A stretch of DNA of 64,000 nt from 2-12-FULL-35-23 sp965196985. GTDB lineage: Bacteria > Pseudomonadota > Gammaproteobacteria > UBA12402. The stretch spans positions 1 to 64,000 of the forward strand of contig CBDALO010000171.1 in NCBI GenBank assembly GCA_965196985.1, in the 5' to 3' direction. Made by a program: the position numbers and the translations under genes. Positions 62,211 through 64,000 of the stretch are shown in pieces (within the stretch, counting starts at the first letter, position 1; the number at the start of each line of letters is the position of its first letter). The notes under the pieces are model-generated. The model was not told the DNA's origin, made no database searches, and was given only the letters and a program-made list of their open reading frames with translations.

Positions 62211-63608
62211 ATGTTTAGTAATTTAAGTGCTCGTCTGCAAAAAACGGTCAAAAATCTAACGGGTCGAGGCCGGCTTACGGAAGAAAACATCAAAGAGGCA
62301 CTGCGAGAGGTCCGCATAGCCTTGCTAGAGGCCGACGTGGCTTTACCTGTTGTTAAAGACTTTATTAAACAAGTGCAAGAAGCTGCCATTGGCCAAGACG
62401 TGATGCATAGCCTAACGCCAGGGCAAGCCTTAATTAAGGTAGTTAATGACGAACTTGTTAAATTAATCGGTGAAGCCTGCGAAGAGCTTGATCTTAACAC
62501 GACGCCTCCTGCCATTATCCTTATGGCTGGTTTACAAGGTTCAGGTAAGACAACTACGACAGCAAAGTTAGCCCGTTTATTAAAAGAGCGCCAAGAGAAA
62601 CGTGTTTTAGTTGCGAGTGCCGATATTTATCGACCTGCAGCAATTGAACAATTAGCTACTTTAGCTAACCAATTAGAGTTGCTGCACTGCCCTAGCCAGG
62701 CAAACGAAAATCCGATAGTGATTGCTAAGCGCGCTATCGATCAAGCTAAACGTGAGCAAGCTGATGTAGTGATTATTGATACTGCTGGGCGTTTGCATAT
62801 TGATGATGAAATGATGGCTGAAATTAAACAGATCCATCAAGCCATTAATCCTGTTGAGACTTTGTTTGTTGTTGATAGCATGACAGGACAAGATGCAGCT
62901 AATAGCGCCAAAGCCTTTAATGATGCTTTGCCATTGACAGGAGTAGTACTCACTAAAACTGATGGTGATGCCCGTGGTGGTGCGGCTCTTTCTGTTAAAT
63001 ATATTACAGGCAAGCCTATTAAGTTTATTGGTACTGGTGAAAAAACTGACGCTATTGAACCATTCCATCCTGACCGAATTGTGTCACGTATCCTAGGGAT
63101 GGGTGATATGCTATCGCTTATTGAGGAAGCTGAGCAAAAAGTTGATCGTAAAAAAGCAGAAAAAGTCGTCAAAAAAATCAAAAAGGGCAAAACTTTTGAT
63201 CTTCAAGACTTTCTTGAGCAACTAGAGCAAATGAATAAAATGGGGGGCATGGCCTCTTTACTTGGTAAGTTACCTGGCATTCCAAATGTCTCACCAGAAG
63301 TTATTAAAGAGCAATTACAAGATAAGAAGTTTGCTCAAATGAAAGCAATTATTCAATCCATGACACAGCAAGAGCGTCGATTTCCAGCGATTATCAATGG
63401 TTCTCGTAAAAAACGTATTGCCAAAGGTTCTGGTGCACAAGTGCAAGATATTAATAAGTTAGTTAAGCAGTTTACCCAGATGCAAAAAATGATGAAAAAG
63501 CTTTCTAAAAAAGGTGGCATGAAAGGTATGATGAGACAAATGCAAGGCATGATGCCTCCAGGTGGTGGTGGCGGTTTTCCGGGTGGTGGTGGAGGCTTAC
63601 CGTTTTAA
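62211..63608 (+). CDS. ffh: Signal recognition particle protein Ffh
   Basis: 465 residues (E. coli 453). SRP54-type GTPase that targets membrane proteins with 4.5S RNA. N domain LSARLQKTVKNLTGRGRLTE; G domain with GLQGSGKTTTTAKLARLL (about 105-122), DTAGRLHIDDEMM, TKTDGDARGGAALS; Met-rich M domain with the RNA-binding loop SRKKRIAKGSGAQVQDINKL and a Met/Gly-rich end (MQGMMPPGGGGGFPGGGGG). The glycine tail is somewhat longer than usual. All functional motifs are intact. Repeat unit C follows 20 bases after the stop. Confidence 0.96.
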   Translation: MFSNLSARLQKTVKNLTGRGRLTEENIKEALREVRIALLEADVALPVVKDFIKQVQEAAIGQDVMHSLTPGQALIKVVNDELVKLIGEACEELDLNTTPPAIILMAGLQGSGKTTTTAKLARLLKERQEKRVLVASADIYRPAAIEQLATLANQLELLHCPSQANENPIVIAKRAIDQAKREQADVVIIDTAGRLHIDDEMMAEIKQIHQAINPVETLFVVDSMTGQDAANSAKAFNDALPLTGVVLTKTDGDARGGAALSVKYITGKPIKFIGTGEKTDAIEPFHPDRIVSRILGMGDMLSLIEEAEQKVDRKKAEKVVKKIKKGKTFDLQDFLEQLEQMNKMGGMASLLGKLPGIPNVSPEVIKEQLQDKKFAQMKAIIQSMTQQERRFPAIINGSRKKRIAKGSGAQVQDINKLVKQFTQMQKMMKKLSKKGGMKGMMRQMQGMMPPGGGGGFPGGGGGLPF

Positions 63609-63628
63609 CTCAGAGCCTGTTTACAAAA

Positions 63629-63769
63629 TGTAGGTCGGACCTGAACTGGCATTAGTTAGGTCTTAATGTTCTTCATAAAGATTGTGCCAGTAAAGGCCGA
63701 CACGAAGTGCGAGTACGGTTTAATGTCGGCCCGCGCTACGCTTGGGACCGACCTACCGTGCTAAGCGGT
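63629..63769. repeat. Intergenic repeat unit C (reverse)
   Basis: TAGGTCGGACCTGAACTGGC to GGGACCGACCTACC, nearly identical to the reverse complement of 33565-33706. Its outer edge supplies the terminal stop of the decayed gene that follows. Confidence 0.8.
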
Positions 63770-64000
63770 TTACCTGAGTAAGGACCTTGCGAGGATCTTT
63801 ATCACATATCGCCTTAATGAATTGAGGGCAGTCTTGTATTTAAGCTTCTTGCATACCTGTAGCCAAGTAAAGCTCTTTATAGCCAAGTTCATTGAGCTTC
63901 CTTGCTAGCTCAATTCCACTATCCTGACCTAAGTTAACATCAATATAAACTTTAGCTTGTTGATAAAATCCGGCAGCGGTTAGTAGTTCCTGTGCTGAAG
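63753..64000 (-). pseudogene. C-terminal end of a receiver-domain (two-component) protein, with in-frame stop
   Basis: Minus strand from the right edge: SAQELLTAAGFYQQAKVYID, VNLGQDSGIELARKLNELGY, KELYLATGMQEA then TAA (63840-63842). The same frame continues IQDCPQFIKAICDKDPRKVL and TQVNRLAR to a TAG at 63753-63755. The Asp in VYIDVNLG and the Gly-Ile-Glu-Leu-Ala block fit the phospho-acceptor strand and helix of a receiver domain, and LYLATG the later Thr strand. The open frame beyond the TAA still reads like protein, so the gene probably has a nonsense change; the alternative is a natural end at 63840. The 5' part lies outside the window. Confidence 0.55.

Overview
The window looks like a piece of chromosome from an AT-rich gammaproteobacterium, most probably a host-associated member of the Legionellales (Legionella or Coxiella type). 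This rests on single-copy core genes that read as gammaproteobacterial (ffh, glnS, lysS, prfB with its frameshift, prfC, rimI, pyrD, murF, recJ, aceE/aceF/lpd), on phenylalanine hydroxylase with its pterin dehydratase, on a penicillin-V-acylase-type hydrolase, and on several small secreted or coiled-coil proteins of the effector-like sort. The assignment is inference; no rRNA is present.

Layout. 1-6.5 kb: a carboxymuconolactone-decarboxylase/doxX pair and a DUF378/secreted-phosphatase pair; doxX and the DUF378 gene are each cut by an IS256-family copy, and an IS1202/IS481-like element lies between the pairs. 6.5-11.7 kb: coiled-coil protein, fadH, a secreted protein, glnS. 11.7-19.7 kb: a pile of nested mobile elements (fragment of the IS1202-like element, IS66-type element with convergent tnpB and tnpC, IS256 split by an ISKra4 element, and a 5'-truncated MFS gene split by another IS256). 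20-31 kb: LysR regulator, two paralogous membrane proteins, POT transporter, Ntn hydrolase, phhA-phhB-pyrD, a small protein, a CBS protein, a fifth IS256 copy. 31-41 kb: lysS and prfB (separated by 490 bases of intergenic repeats), a second and different IS66-like transposase, Ser-rich hypothetical proteins, prfC, rimI. 41-45 kb: adhE cut by an IS1111-type IS110 element. 45.7-55.3 kb: aceE-aceF-(TraT-like lipoprotein)-lpd in pyruvate dehydrogenase order, then recJ-murF. 55.3-64 kb: a second ISKra4 copy, an alaC-type aminotransferase with an in-frame stop, a Mth938-like protein, corB, a full IS1202-like copy placed just before the ffh promoter, ffh, and the end of a decayed receiver-domain gene.

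The main theme is recent genome decay driven by insertion sequences. Ten full-length IS copies are present: five IS256, two ISKra4, two IS1202-like and one IS110/IS1111. An IS66-type element without a recognisable right end, an IS66-like transposase gene and a truncated IS1202-like fragment add to these. Precise target duplications let me rebuild the interrupted doxX, DUF378 and MFS genes in frame, and adhE can be rebuilt apart from one base. One IS256 copy (14448-17374) lacks a matching duplication and therefore marks a rearrangement junction.

A second theme is the intergenic repeats: a palindromic 'CCTCCTTAGAATAAGGAGG' unit (A), a GC-rich terminator-like unit (B), a 135-170 base 'TAGGTCGG' element (C), and a 158-165 base MITE with ends like IS903/IS5 elements. 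The MITE (twice) and an ISKra4 element (once) sit at the loop of unit A, which suggests that the palindrome is a landing site. No tRNA, rRNA or CRISPR array was seen.
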